Both the position numbers and the translations under genes were made by a program. Shown here in pieces: positions 1-8,564 of a stretch of 64,000 bases of DNA (position 1 is the first letter of the stretch; every line of letters starts with the position of its first letter). Source of the stretch: Leucothrix arctica (GTDB lineage: Bacteria; Pseudomonadota; Gammaproteobacteria; Thiotrichales; Thiotrichaceae); assembly GCF_003172895.1 (NCBI RefSeq), contig NZ_QGKL01000011.1, forward strand, positions 1-64,000. Reading direction: 5' to 3'. Under the pieces are notes generated by a model. It made no database searches. It was not told the DNA's origin and saw only the letters and a program-made list of their open reading frames with translations.

Positions 1-1
1 G

Positions 2-988
2 TCTTCATACTCTGCAGCTCTAGGTTTTGATGCTGAGCGTGTATTCAGTTCTGCAAGCCGTAACACAACTATCGAAGCTGATGCTGCAGGTTCTATTTCT
101 CGTGGTTCTGCTGATGGCGCTAACTCAGTAAGCTACTTCGATGCAGGTATTGCTGGTCAGGTTGATACATATTTCCGCCCTAATTCAAAAGGCGCATTTT
201 GGTTCGGTGCTGCAAGTCTAGATGCTGAAAAAGATCAGGAAGACTTCGGTAGTACTGTTGGAGTTGGTCTAGGTTACGGTCGTGTTGTTAACGCTACGCC
301 AATGGCTAAGGCGATTCGTCTAGTTGAAGCGCTTCGTGTTCAGGGTGCTTTGAAGTCTGTACCAAGCACAGCTGCTCACCAGCAAATTGCTAACATCATC
401 AACAACGAAACTGCTTATAAGAGCAAGCACGGTTTTGACGTTTATGAGCAGTACTGGTTTGCTGACATGGAAAAAGCATTGGGCCAAGGTCAACTAGGCG
501 CTGGCGCAATCATCAAGGCATATGACGTTCTAACTAATGAGTATTTCACTACTCGTAAGATTGGTTGGAAAGTTCAAGCGGGTGTTGGTGTTGAGCTAAG
601 CCGTATTGATGGCGAAGATGGTGGAGATCCAACAGTGACTCTTGCTGGTGAATACCACAAGCCACTAAACCGTAAGACACAGTTCTCTAATGAAGCTGAG
701 CTAGTGACAGACTACGGTGATGACAACGGTTACGACTTTGAAAATGTTATGACGCTTACTTATGAGCTAAGTGACAAGATTGACTGGGAAAACTCTTGGA
801 CACTTACTTCTGTAGATTCTGGTGTTTCTGGAACAGATAATACAACTAACAACTATCTTTCTTCAGCGTTTAGCTATGAGTTGGATAACCAGTTAGACCT
901 AGGTCTTGTTGCTACAATTACTGATCTAGATGGTGCTGATGACCTTGATACATCTCTAAACTTTAACGTTGGCTACCGCCTTCGTTAA
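2..988 (+). CDS. Outer-membrane beta-barrel-like protein, 3' part
   Basis: The reading frame is open from the first bases of the window, so the gene starts outside it; about 328 residues are visible. The visible part has alternating polar/hydrophobic stretches, many Asp, Asn, Gly and aromatic residues, few Lys and no Cys, and it ends in GYRLR. Late segments such as VTLAGEYHKPL, LTYELSDKIDWENSWTLTS and LGLVATITDLD look like amphipathic antiparallel strands. This fits an outer-membrane barrel, but I do not recognise the family. Residues around 100-180 are more helical and could be a periplasmic or loop domain. An internal ATG at 302 exists but is not the start, because coding-like sequence continues upstream. 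A strong terminator follows at 1026. The membrane placement is inferred from composition and periodicity only. Confidence 0.7.
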   Translation, partial: SSYSAALGFDAERVFSSASRNTTIEADAAGSISRGSADGANSVSYFDAGIAGQVDTYFRPNSKGAFWFGAASLDAEKDQEDFGSTVGVGLGYGRVVNATPMAKAIRLVEALRVQGALKSVPSTAAHQQIANIINNETAYKSKHGFDVYEQYWFADMEKALGQGQLGAGAIIKAYDVLTNEYFTTRKIGWKVQAGVGVELSRIDGEDGGDPTVTLAGEYHKPLNRKTQFSNEAELVTDYGDDNGYDFENVMTLTYELSDKIDWENSWTLTSVDSGVSGTDNTTNNYLSSAFSYELDNQLDLGLVATITDLDGADDLDTSLNFNVGYRLR

Positions 989-1025
989 TTATTATTACTG
1001 AGCTTTATAGTTCAGTAATGGTAGG

Positions 1026-1065
1026 AAAAAGCGGAGTGATGCCTATGCATCCTCCGCTTTTTTTT
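1026..1065 (+). terminator. Rho-independent terminator of the barrel gene
   Basis: GCGGAG (1031-1036) pairs with CTCCGC (1052-1057), and GATGC (1038-1042) pairs with GCATC (1047-1051), leaving loop CTAT and one bulged T. The stem is preceded by an A run and followed by eight T from 1058. It lies 38 bases after the stop codon. Confidence 0.9.
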
Positions 1066-1718
1066 GCTTTGAAAATAGCTAAATGAATAAAGTATTATTT
1101 GTCGGTATAAGGGGAGTGTATGAATTGTCAGCTGACCTATAAATCTAAGTAATACACTAAAAGAATACTTAAGCAGTTCAGAGTTATACGCTCCATTTCG
1201 TTATATATTTAATGAGTTAAATAGCGTGTAAATATTTGATGGACGTGACTGTGCGTAAAATAAAATGCTGAAGAGGTGTTGGCATGCATTAAGGGGGGGG
1301 GGGGCAGGAGAGAAAGGGGTGGGGTGCAATTAACACCCCAATATTATTTGTTTACTTATGCCCTTTATAAATCTATCAAAGTAGCGTTTTATTTTTATTG
1401 TTCTCAGCCAGTTTATTCTTATTGTTTATTTTGTTCTTATTCTTTGCTTCGGCTGATTGGCTACTCGATGTGAGAACTATAAGTTAAAGCCGATGAACGG
1501 TATCTTAATGGGTGGGGGATTTTTAAACTTTAATTGTTGATTGGGCAATTAGTTTCATATTTCACGCTTTTGAGTCGCTCAGCAGGTAAATAAGTGACAA
1601 GTATCAAAATAGTGACGTCGTAACGTGACACTATCAGTTTTTCAGAACCTGTTTTTTGTAAGTGATTAAAGGTATTAAGTTATTACTTTACAAGGGCTTG
1701 AGTTTTTATGTGGGAAGT
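1066..1718. other. Gene-poor AT-rich stretch with a G12 tract
   Basis: I find no convincing coding region here. It holds a run of twelve G at 1293-1304 and a small hairpin at 1320-1340 (TGGGGTG/CACCCCA, loop of seven). A 65-codon frame starting with GTG at 1276 runs through the G tract but does not look like protein. Sequence between 1480 and 1700 is AT-rich without a recognisable RNA family. Confidence 0.5.
1293..1304. repeat. Homopolymer of twelve G
   Basis: A run of twelve consecutive G stands in otherwise AT-rich intergenic DNA, 11 bases before a second purine-rich stretch. Such runs slip during replication and are also hard to sequence, so the exact length should be treated as provisional. 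Confidence 0.9.
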
Positions 1719-1734
1719 TGGCATGCTAACTGCA
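1719..1734 (+). promoter_or_regulatory. Sigma-54-like -24/-12 promoter
   Basis: The element TGGCATGCTAACTGCA matches the RpoN consensus TGGCACG-N4-TTGCA at all but two positions. It keeps the invariant GG (1720-1721) and GC (1732-1733) with exactly ten bases between them. Predicted transcription would start near 1745. There is no protein gene between it and the terminator at 1858, which points to a non-coding transcript. I have not identified an enhancer-binding-protein site upstream. Confidence 0.45.
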
Positions 1735-1744
1735 ATATATAAAT

Positions 1745-1893
1745 CAACAACAGAGCAATAATAATAAAATAACTATAAAAAGATTTACCAGCAAGCCCCC
1801 GAGAAGAGCGATCTATAAATAATAAAAATAAGATCACCGCCAATCTCAATCCCCTAGCGCCCTTTACTTCCCCCGGTAAAGGGCGTTTTTTAT
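1745..1893 (+). ncRNA. Candidate small RNA, about 145 nt
   Basis: The region is bounded by a sigma-54-like promoter at 1719-1734 and a strong intrinsic terminator at 1858-1893, on the same strand and with no plausible coding frame. The predicted transcript begins with an A-rich, poorly structured segment (AACAACAGAGCAATAATAAT and following bases) of the ARN-repeat kind that the distal face of Hfq binds. It carries three C runs (about 1796-1800, 1851-1854 and 1870-1874), the last in the terminator loop. C-rich unpaired patches are common seeds for pairing with Shine-Dalgarno sequences. The sequence does not look like Qrr or any sRNA family I know. Both ends and the existence of the transcript are predictions. 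Confidence 0.4.
1858..1893 (+). terminator. Strong intrinsic terminator in the gene-poor stretch
   Basis: CGCCCTTTAC (1858-1867) and GTAAAGGGCG (1876-1885) form a perfect 10-bp stem with loop TTCCCCCG, followed by five T, an A and more T from 1886. The T tract is on the plus strand only, so it ends a plus-strand transcript although no plus-strand protein gene lies upstream within 850 bases. Confidence 0.85.
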
Positions 1894-1975
1894 TTCCGAA
1901 GGCTTTCACATTTCACCCCTTATTTATGCTGGCGGGTGATTCACTGGTTATGTGCCACAAAAGTTTTTGAATGGA

Positions 1976-2004
1976 TTCAACTTGACAGGTTTTGCTGCTA
2001 GAAT
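1976..2004 (+). promoter_or_regulatory. Probable promoter of tRNA-Arg
   Basis: TAGAAT at 1999-2004 is preceded by TGC, an extended -10, and lies 12 bases before the mature tRNA 5' end. With 17-bp spacing the -35 would be TTCAAC (1976-1981), a weak match. The better -35 string TTGACA at 1982-1987 is only 11 bp away, which is too close to work with this -10. Confidence 0.4.
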
Positions 2005-2015
2005 ACTTGCGCTAA

Positions 2016-2092
2016 GTCCCCGTAGCTCAGTTGGATAGAGCATTCGCCTCCTAAGCGAAGGGTCGGACGTTCGAATCGTCTCGGGGACGCCA
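2016..2092 (+). tRNA. tRNA-Arg(CCT)
   Basis: The acceptor stem GTCCCCG (2016-2022) pairs with CGGGGAC (2082-2088), the discriminator is G2089, and the CCA end (2090-2092) is encoded. The anticodon stem TTCGC/GCGAA (2043-2047/2055-2059) holds loop CTCCTAA, giving anticodon CCT at 2050-2052, which reads AGG. The D-loop and the T-arm with GTTCGAATC are complete. Confidence 0.97.
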
Positions 2093-2167
2093 CTCCAATA
2101 CTTTCTGTATTAAATGCCTTTTATATTCTGAAGCCTTACTAGTAACTATAAGTAACTGATTGTTTAA

Positions 2168-4747
2168 TTACTTTATCAACTTGCGAAGTTGGTACAGTGC
2201 GTCATGAGCCTGTCTCGGGGTCAAGTCGTCCGGATCAATCTCAGCAAGTGCCGCCTTAACGGCATCTGCCTGTGGGTCATGAAATGGCTCTGGTTCAAAG
2301 TTAAGCGCTAGCGGTAACGTTCCGCCTTCAGGTGCTTTCAATGATTCAGCTTCAAGCGCATGAAGTTTCTTTTGTGCCTGATGAATAACTGACTTTGGAA
2401 CACCTGCAAGCTGTGCAACCTGCAAACCATAACTCTGGTTGGCAGGGCCATCTTTAACTCTGTGTAAAAAGACAATTTTATCCGCGTGTTCAACCGCATC
2501 AATATGAACATTAGCGATACTGTTTATTTGATCTGGCAGAACTGTTAGCTCGAAGTAATGGGTAGCAAACAAGGTAAACGCCTTTCGTTGAATCGCAAGG
2601 TATTCAGCGAATGCCCACGCCAATGACAAGCCATCAAATGTACTCGTACCGCGTCCGATCTCGTCCATCAGTACTAATGAGTTGGAGGTTGCATTATTAA
2701 GAATGTTAGCCGCTTCGGTCATCTCAACCATAAAGGTAGATCGACCTGTGCTTAAGTCATCATGTGCACCGATACGGGTAAAGATACGATCAATAGGGCC
2801 AATTACTGCACTTTGTGCAGGGACAAAGCTACCAACATGCGCCATCAGTACTAATAGCGCAACTTGTCTCATGTAGGTCGACTTACCACCCATGTTTGGT
2901 CCAGTGACCATTAACATGCGACGCTTCGTATTCATCACAAGATCATTGGGAACAAAAGGTGCGTCCAGCGTAGTTTCAACAACAGGGTGGCGACTCTCAA
3001 CGATGTTTAAGCCCGCTTTATTCGTCAGTTCTGGGCGGGAGTAATTTAGAGTAACGGCACGCTCAGCAAAGTTACTCAATACATCTAGCTCAGCAATAGC
3101 TTGAGCGGTGGTGCGTAATGGTTGTAGATGCCCAGCGAGTGTTTGAAGTAGCTTTTCGTATAATGACTTTTCACGCGCCAAGGCGCGTTCACGAGAGGAC
3201 AGTACCTTGTCTTCAAATTCCTTAAGCTCTGGTAAAATAAAGCGTTCAGCGCCTTTGAGAGTTTGGCGTCTTACATACTCAGGAGGGACTTGATCCGAGT
3301 GCAGTCGAGAGACTTCTATATAAAATCCATGAACACGATTGTACGCAACTTTTAGCGTTGAAATCCCCGTACGCTGGCGCTCGCGTGTTTCTAAATCGAG
3401 TAAGTATTGATCTGCATTTTGACTAAGGTTGCGTAGTTCATCTAGCTGTTCATCATAGCCTTCAGCAATCACGCCACCATCGCGGATGAGGGCTGGCGGT
3501 TCATTGATAATTGCCTGGCTTAATAATTCCAGTAGCTCACTATGACAGTCGATTTGTAAGCGTAAATCTTGTATGTAGTTGAAATCAATAGGATCAATCG
3601 TTGAATGAAGTTGCGGCACAATTGTTAGTGAATTTCGCAACGTTGATAAGTCACGTGGACGTGCCGACCCTAATGCAATACGAGAAACGATTCGTTCAAT
3701 ATCGCCAATTTGTCGCAGTAGCGGTTTGATGTCTTCATAGCCATAAGTATCAATCAAGCACTCTACGGATTGGTGACGATTGCGGAGCACGTTCTGGTCC
3801 TTTAGCGGTTTGTTCAACCAGCGACTGAGTAAGCGTCCGCCCATGCTCGTTGCCGTTTGATCAAGCACTGAAATCAGTGTGTTCTTATGGTCACCACTTA
3901 AACTTTGCTCAAGCTCAAGATTACGACGACTAGCAGCGTCTAGCACGATACCGTCATCGGTCGATTCAATATGCATGCCTGTAATGTGAGGTAGGGCAGC
4001 GCGTTGAGTTTCTTGGACGTATTGTAAAAGTGCGCCAGCAGCAACAATGGCTAGCGGCAGGTCGGTACAGCCAAAACCACTAAGGTCATGAGTTCCAAAC
4101 TGCTTAGTCAACAATTGTAGTGCAGTGTCACCATCGAAGTGCCAGCTGGCGCGTCGAGTAATTGAATGCTGTGTCTTGTGTAGTGGGTTTTGTTCTTCTT
4201 GGAGAAGTATCTCTGCGGGCTGTAAGCGCTCAATTTCATTAATTAAAGAATGTGAGTTCTCAAGCTGTGAAAGTGTGAAACGGCCACTACTTAAGTCGAT
4301 ATAAGCCAGACCAAAAGCATCATTTTCTTGGAAAATGGCCATTAGTAGGTTGTCACGTGTTTCATCTAAAAGGAAATCATCGGTCACTGTGCCGGGCGTT
4401 AAAACGCGTGCCACCTTACGTTCAACAGGGCCTTTACTCGTTGCAGGGTCGCCCACTTGCTCACAGATAGCCACTGAAACACCGAGCTTCAGCAGCCGAG
4501 GCAGGTATTGTTCAGCGGCATGGTAAGGTATCCCCGCCATAGGAATAGGCTCGCCATTTGACTTGCCACGAGCGGTGAGTGTGATGTTGAGTAGTTCAGA
4601 TGCTTTTTTTGCGTCCTCAAAAAACAACTCATAAAAATCACCCATGCGATAAAATAACATTTGATCTGGATGCTCAGCCTTAATTTTAAGAAACTGTTGC
4701 ATCATAGGGGTATGAGTTGGTTTGGCTGTTTTTGGTTTTGCTGGCAT
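2168..4747 (-). CDS. mutS: DNA mismatch repair protein MutS
   Basis: MutS recognises base mismatches and small loops and recruits MutL. The 859-residue product has the usual length. The mismatch-binding N-terminal domain is complete, with the Phe-x-Glu type motif in [12 protein letters not shown] near residue 37. Connector, lever and clamp regions follow, then the ABC-type ATPase with Walker A GPNMGGKS at about 617-624, Walker [17 protein letters not shown] and a helix-turn-helix near [13 protein letters not shown]. The start ATG is the first Met of [10 protein letters not shown]. It is transcribed away from pncC-recA, as in many gammaproteobacteria. No terminator with a T tract is visible between its stop and tRNA-Arg. 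Confidence 0.98.
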   Translation of the reverse strand: MPAKPKTAKPTHTPMMQQFLKIKAEHPDQMLFYRMGDFYELFFEDAKKASELLNITLTARGKSNGEPIPMAGIPYHAAEQYLPRLLKLGVSVAICEQVGDPATSKGPVERKVARVLTPGTVTDDFLLDETRDNLLMAIFQENDAFGLAYIDLSSGRFTLSQLENSHSLINEIERLQPAEILLQEEQNPLHKTQHSITRRASWHFDGDTALQLLTKQFGTHDLSGFGCTDLPLAIVAAGALLQYVQETQRAALPHITGMHIESTDDGIVLDAASRRNLELEQSLSGDHKNTLISVLDQTATSMGGRLLSRWLNKPLKDQNVLRNRHQSVECLIDTYGYEDIKPLLRQIGDIERIVSRIALGSARPRDLSTLRNSLTIVPQLHSTIDPIDFNYIQDLRLQIDCHSELLELLSQAIINEPPALIRDGGVIAEGYDEQLDELRNLSQNADQYLLDLETRERQRTGISTLKVAYNRVHGFYIEVSRLHSDQVPPEYVRRQTLKGAERFILPELKEFEDKVLSSRERALAREKSLYEKLLQTLAGHLQPLRTTAQAIAELDVLSNFAERAVTLNYSRPELTNKAGLNIVESRHPVVETTLDAPFVPNDLVMNTKRRMLMVTGPNMGGKSTYMRQVALLVLMAHVGSFVPAQSAVIGPIDRIFTRIGAHDDLSTGRSTFMVEMTEAANILNNATSNSLVLMDEIGRGTSTFDGLSLAWAFAEYLAIQRKAFTLFATHYFELTVLPDQINSIANVHIDAVEHADKIVFLHRVKDGPANQSYGLQVAQLAGVPKSVIHQAQKKLHALEAESLKAPEGGTLPLALNFEPEPFHDPQADAVKAALAEIDPDDLTPRQAHDALYQLRKLIK

Positions 4748-4959
4748 TGTCTAAGCTAACTCTATTGAGTGACGTAAGGGGTAGCTCGCTATCATAGCGA
4801 ATGCCGCATCGTTCCTCTAGTAGAGAGTAGGTCTAGCAGTGAATGATGTCGCCTACTTTTGCGTCGGTTCTTATTATATTAATGGTTCGAGTGTCATCAA
4901 AAGAAACAAAAAGCGAACAAAAGCTTTTTAAGCGCAAATTTTTTAGGTAGGATATGGCG

Positions 4960-5451
4960 ATGAATGAGTTAAACCTCCAAAACACAGCAAAGCAGGTAAT
5001 GAGCTTGTTGGCTGAAAGAAATTATCAATTGGTTGCTGTTGAGTCATGTACGGGTGGTTGGGTTGGTAAAATTATCACTGACTTGTCGGGTAGTTCGGCT
5101 GTGTTTGCTGGAAGTTTTGTTACTTATAGTAACCGTGCTAAACAGCAAATGGTGGGTGTTCAACTTAAAACCTTAGAAGCTTTCGGTGCAGTAAGCGAGC
5201 AGGTTGCTGCTGAAATGGCTCAGGGTGCAGTACAAAGAACGGATGCTCAAATTGCACTATCAATTACCGGTGTAGCAGGTCCAACGGGTGGTACCAAGGC
5301 AAAGCCAGTGGGTATGGTTTGTTTTGGTTGGGCGATAGAAAATAACGATCCTGAAACAACGGTTTGTTATTTTGATGGTGATCGTGACGAGGTTCGTCAG
5401 CAAGCAGTAGAATATGCATTGCAGGGTGTCGCATTGCGTTTGGCTAAGTAA
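4960..5451 (+). CDS. pncC: Nicotinamide-nucleotide amidohydrolase PncC (CinA C-terminal type)
   Basis: PncC deamidates nicotinamide mononucleotide to nicotinate mononucleotide for NAD recycling. The 163-residue protein is a stand-alone CinA C-terminal domain. Family motifs are visible in VAVESCTGGWVG near residue 27, SGSSAVFAGSFVTYSN, and ITGVAGPTGGTKAKPVG near residues 106-122. I chose ATG 4960 over ATG 4954 because the AGGA at 4949-4952 is seven bases from the former and only one from the latter. It sits directly upstream of recA, the classical pncC/cinA-recA-recX order, with an 84-base gap. Confidence 0.93.
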   Translation: MNELNLQNTAKQVMSLLAERNYQLVAVESCTGGWVGKIITDLSGSSAVFAGSFVTYSNRAKQQMVGVQLKTLEAFGAVSEQVAAEMAQGAVQRTDAQIALSITGVAGPTGGTKAKPVGMVCFGWAIENNDPETTVCYFDGDRDEVRQQAVEYALQGVALRLAK

Positions 5452-5535
5452 GTCATATACGTTTAGAATGCGTCACAACTTAAATTATAATAATCGGGCA
5501 ATCCTATTTGCCGTTAGCTGAAAGGAAATTTACGC

Positions 5536-6585
5536 GTGGATGATAATAGAAAGAAAGCTTTAGCCGCAGCACTTGGTCAGATTGAAAAGCAGTTTGGTAA
5601 GGGCGCAGTTATGCGCATGGGCGATGATAGCGCTGCTCGTAATATTGAAGTTATCTCTACAGGTTCTCTGACCTTGGATATCGCATTGGGCATAGGTGGT
5701 TTACCACGTGGCCGCGTCATCGAGATCTATGGTCCAGAGTCGTCAGGTAAAACAACCATGACGCTGCATACTATTGCAGAGTGTCAAAAAGCAGGTGGTA
5801 CAGCAGCATTTATCGATGCTGAGCATGCACTAGATCCAGGTTATGCTGAAAAGCTGGGTGTACAAATTGATGATCTACTCGTTTCTCAGCCAGATAACGG
5901 TGAGCAAGCACTAGAGATAGCGGATATGCTAGTGCGCTCTGGTAGTGTTGATTTGGTTGTCATTGACTCGGTGGCTGCATTGACGCCTCGTGCAGAAATT
6001 GAAGGCGATATGGGTGACTCTCATATGGGTCTTCAGGCGCGTTTGATGTCACAGGCTCTACGTAAGCTGACTGCAAATATCCAGAAATCAAAGACGATGG
6101 TTATCTTCATCAACCAAATTCGTATGAAGATTGGTGTGATGTTTGGAAGTCCAGAAACTACAACGGGTGGTAATGCACTTAAGTTCTACGCATCTGTTCG
6201 TTTGGATATTCGCCGTATCGGTGGTATCAAGAAGGGTGACGAGATCGTTGGTAACAGCACGCGTGTTAAAGTTGTTAAGAATAAAATGGCACCTCCGTTC
6301 AGAGAGGCTGAGTTTGAAATTCTTTATGGTCAAGGTGTTTCTCAGCAGGGTGAGATAATTGACCTTGGTGTTAGAGAAGGTTTGATCAATAAAGCAGGTT
6401 CCTGGTATAGCTACAAGAGCAATAAGATTGGTCAGGGTAAAGATAATGTTCGTACCTTCCTTTTGGAAAATCCTGATATTTCTGACACGATTGAAAAGCA
6501 ACTTCGTGAGAAATTGCTAAAGCCTGCCGGTCGTCCTGAGAAGCCAGTCGAGAAAGAAGAAGACGGTGCTGACGAAGCAGAATAA
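5536..6585 (+). CDS. recA: Recombinase RecA
   Basis: RecA forms filaments on single-stranded DNA, drives homologous strand exchange and activates LexA cleavage. The 349-residue product starts with [21 protein letters not shown] at a GTG codon preceded by AAAGGAAA. Walker A GPESSGKT lies at 66-73, the L1/L2 DNA-binding loops around [20 protein letters not shown] and [18 protein letters not shown], and it ends in the usual acidic tail (EEDGADEAE). I see no CTGT-N8-ACAG LexA box in the 84 bases upstream or in front of pncC, so SOS control is not evident from sequence. The last 20 bases overlap recX. Confidence 0.99.
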   Translation: MDDNRKKALAAALGQIEKQFGKGAVMRMGDDSAARNIEVISTGSLTLDIALGIGGLPRGRVIEIYGPESSGKTTMTLHTIAECQKAGGTAAFIDAEHALDPGYAEKLGVQIDDLLVSQPDNGEQALEIADMLVRSGSVDLVVIDSVAALTPRAEIEGDMGDSHMGLQARLMSQALRKLTANIQKSKTMVIFINQIRMKIGVMFGSPETTTGGNALKFYASVRLDIRRIGGIKKGDEIVGNSTRVKVVKNKMAPPFREAEFEILYGQGVSQQGEIIDLGVREGLINKAGSWYSYKSNKIGQGKDNVRTFLLENPDISDTIEKQLREKLLKPAGRPEKPVEKEEDGADEAE

Positions 6586-7030
6586 GTTAGATGATGTCAG
6601 TCGCTGCTGGAAGTCAGCGATTGACTATTTGTCGAGGCGTGAACACTCGCGCCTCGAACTTAAAAGAAAGTTACAACTTAAGCCTTTTTCCGAGTCTGTT
6701 GATTTAGAAGGGTTACTAGATCGCCTGTTAGAATCAAACTATCAGAGTGATGAGCGTTACGCTGAGAGCTTCGTTCGATCTAGGATAATTAAAGGGCAGG
6801 GCGAGAATAAAATTCGCCAACAACTACTCCAGCGTGGGGTTGATAGTCGACTGGCCGATCGCTCAATTCAAGAAGCTGATGTTAATTGGTGGGATCTTGC
6901 TGAAAAACAGCGAGAGAAGCGCTTTGGTGAGGCTTACCCTGTTGGCAGAGACGCACAAGCCAAGCAATCGCGTTTTCTCTTATCTAGGGGCTTTCCCTCA
7001 TATATCGTTCGTGAAGTGACTCAAGCTTAA
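6566..7030 (+). CDS. recX: RecA regulatory protein RecX
   Basis: RecX binds RecA filaments and limits their growth. The 154-residue, basic, helix-rich protein fits the family: [19 protein letters not shown] near the N-terminus, [23 protein letters not shown] in the middle and [19 protein letters not shown] at the end are the three-helix repeats. The start is GTG 6566 inside the recA 3' end. No other start codon is available before the conserved region, so recX translation is probably coupled to recA and kept low. Confidence 0.93.
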   Translation: MLTKQNKLDDVSRCWKSAIDYLSRREHSRLELKRKLQLKPFSESVDLEGLLDRLLESNYQSDERYAESFVRSRIIKGQGENKIRQQLLQRGVDSRLADRSIQEADVNWWDLAEKQREKRFGEAYPVGRDAQAKQSRFLLSRGFPSYIVREVTQA

Positions 7031-7112
7031 TTTTTTAATTAAAGCGTTTATAATGCCGTCCTTAGTCTAGCGCTGTTGTTGCTAGTGACTTTATATTTAG
7101 GGCGTACTTATT

Positions 7113-8330
7113 ATGGAAATCACCACTCAGGTGCTTCTTTGGGCTTTCGGGCTCGCATTTATCTTAGGCGTCGTAGCCACCAAAACCAGTTTTTGTACTA
7201 TGGGTGCTGTGTCCGATATAATTAATATCGGTAATACAGGCCGTATGCGTGCATGGTTGTTTGCAATGGGGCTAGCTATACTAGGTGTTAGTTGCTTAAG
7301 CTTGTTGGGTTATGTAGATATGTCATGGACAGCTAGCAATGACACTGCAAACCCTCCTTACCGTGCACCATTGTTTGCGTGGCCTAGGCATTTACTCGGT
7401 GGGGTGATTTTTGGGGTGGGTATGACAATCGCCTCAGGTTGTGGAAATAAAACGCTAATACGAATTGGTGGAGGTAATCTCAAGTCGGTAGTAGTGCTCT
7501 TGGTTATGGGAGTTGCCTCCTACTTGATGATTTTTACTAACTTTAGTTATGACTACTTTATTGGGTGGATGGAACCCGCTTTCATTAACCTCAGTCAATA
7601 TGGTGTTGCAGACCAAGGCGTGAATACAATAATAAGCACCCTAGGCGGTTTTGATAGTGACCGTAGCTTGATGGTTACTGCTGGAGTAATCGGTGGAGGG
7701 TTTGTCTTATGGGCGTTTCTCTCTAAAGACTTCACTGCTTCATTTGATCATTGGTTATCAGGTCTTGTGGTTGCTGTAGTGATCGTTGCAGCGTGGTGGG
7801 TTACAACCGGTACGTTAGGTGTTGAGCTATTAGATGAAGTTGAAATGATGGATGAGCGTCCTTTTGCGGTGGGTGCGCAATCATTTACCTTTGTGCAACC
7901 TTCGGCTCATTTATTAAGATGGATTGAAACAGGGTTTTCGAGTCAAATGATTACTTTCGCGCTGTGTGCAGCTGCGGGAGTTTTATCTGGAGCTTTTGTA
8001 TATTCACTAGTCACGAAGCAGTTTCGAGTTGAGTGGTTCTACAATGTAAAAGACTTCGTTGTTCATGTGATCGGTGGCTTCTTGATGGGGGTTGGTGGTG
8101 TGCTTGCGATGGGTTGTACTGTTGGGCAAGCAATCTCAGGGGTCTCTACGCTGGCGTTGGGTTCTTTTCTGACATTTGCGTCGATTGTTTTTGGTAGTGC
8201 TTTAACAATGAAAATCCAGTATTACGGAATGGTCTATGAAGATGAATCTAACATCTTAAAGGCGTTAGTTTCATCATTGGTTGATATGCACTTATTGCCA
8301 GAAAAACTGCGTCAATTACAAAAAGTGTAA
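7113..8330 (+). CDS. YeeE/YedE-family sulfur-compound (thiosulfate) transporter
   Basis: This is a 405-residue polytopic inner-membrane protein of the YeeE/YedE (TsuA-like) family, which passes thiosulfate or related sulfur species through a line of conserved cysteines. The three family cysteine motifs are all present: TSFCTMGAVSD (C28), ASGCGNKTLIRIGGGN (C110) and AMGCTVGQAISGVSTLA (C335). It is in the full-length two-half form. There is no TusA/YeeD-like partner beside it, so the substrate may be thiosulfate or another sulfane sulfur donor. The gene stands alone, 82 bases after recX, with tRNA-Lys genes following. The ribosome site before ATG 7113 is weak. Confidence 0.85.
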   Translation: MEITTQVLLWAFGLAFILGVVATKTSFCTMGAVSDIINIGNTGRMRAWLFAMGLAILGVSCLSLLGYVDMSWTASNDTANPPYRAPLFAWPRHLLGGVIFGVGMTIASGCGNKTLIRIGGGNLKSVVVLLVMGVASYLMIFTNFSYDYFIGWMEPAFINLSQYGVADQGVNTIISTLGGFDSDRSLMVTAGVIGGGFVLWAFLSKDFTASFDHWLSGLVVAVVIVAAWWVTTGTLGVELLDEVEMMDERPFAVGAQSFTFVQPSAHLLRWIETGFSSQMITFALCAAAGVLSGAFVYSLVTKQFRVEWFYNVKDFVVHVIGGFLMGVGGVLAMGCTVGQAISGVSTLALGSFLTFASIVFGSALTMKIQYYGMVYEDESNILKALVSSLVDMHLLPEKLRQLQKV

Positions 8331-8347
8331 AAAGTTTTAAAAAGAAC

Positions 8348-8375
8348 TTGTAAAAATAATCGCGGTGTCTATAAT
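8348..8375 (+). promoter_or_regulatory. Promoter of the tRNA-Lys pair
   Basis: TTGTAA (8348-8353) and TATAAT (8370-8375) are separated by 16 bp. The first tRNA begins 18 bases after the -10, and the intervening discriminator starts with ACGGC, a GC-rich type often seen at stable-RNA promoters. Confidence 0.65.
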
Positions 8376-8393
8376 ACGGCTCTTCTTGACGGA

Positions 8394-8469
8394 GGGGCGT
8401 TAGCTCAGTCGGTAGAGCAGTTGACTTTTAATCAATTGGTCGAGCGTTCGAATCGCTCACGCCCCACCA
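8394..8469 (+). tRNA. tRNA-Lys(TTT), copy 1
   Basis: The acceptor stem GGGGCGT (8394-8400) pairs with ACGCCCC (8459-8465), the discriminator is A8466, and CCA is encoded at 8467-8469. Anticodon loop CTTTTAA gives TTT at 8427-8429. The D and T arms are standard. It is identical over its whole length to copy 2. Confidence 0.97.
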
Positions 8470-8488
8470 TCCTCAAGAATCCCAAAAT

Positions 8489-8564
8489 GGGGCGTTAGCT
8501 CAGTCGGTAGAGCAGTTGACTTTTAATCAATTGGTCGAGCGTTCGAATCGCTCACGCCCCACCA
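8489..8564 (+). tRNA. tRNA-Lys(TTT), copy 2
   Basis: This is an exact repeat of the first tRNA-Lys shifted by 95 bases, including the encoded CCA at 8562-8564 and anticodon TTT at 8522-8524. Only 19 bases separate the two copies and no promoter is visible between them, so they are probably cut from one precursor. Confidence 0.97.

Noticed and set aside
1276-1473. 65-codon frame through the G12 tract
   Set aside because: Composition is dictated by the G run and T-rich DNA; starts with GTG, no family resemblance.
1706-1909. 67-codon minus-strand frame over the sRNA candidate and its terminator
   Set aside because: Its sequence mirrors A/T-rich DNA, has no ribosome site, and overlaps a strong plus-strand terminator stem.
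1982-2004. TTGACA at 1982 as -35 of the tRNA-Arg promoter
   Set aside because: Only 11 bases separate it from the TAGAAT -10, too short for sigma-70 recognition.
4904-4918. AAAC-N7-GAAC as an alphaproteobacterial-type LexA box
   Set aside because: One half site differs and the organism looks gammaproteobacterial; kept only as a remark.
6088-6501. Long antisense frame inside recA
   Set aside because: It is the shadow of a conserved gene; recA codon use explains it.
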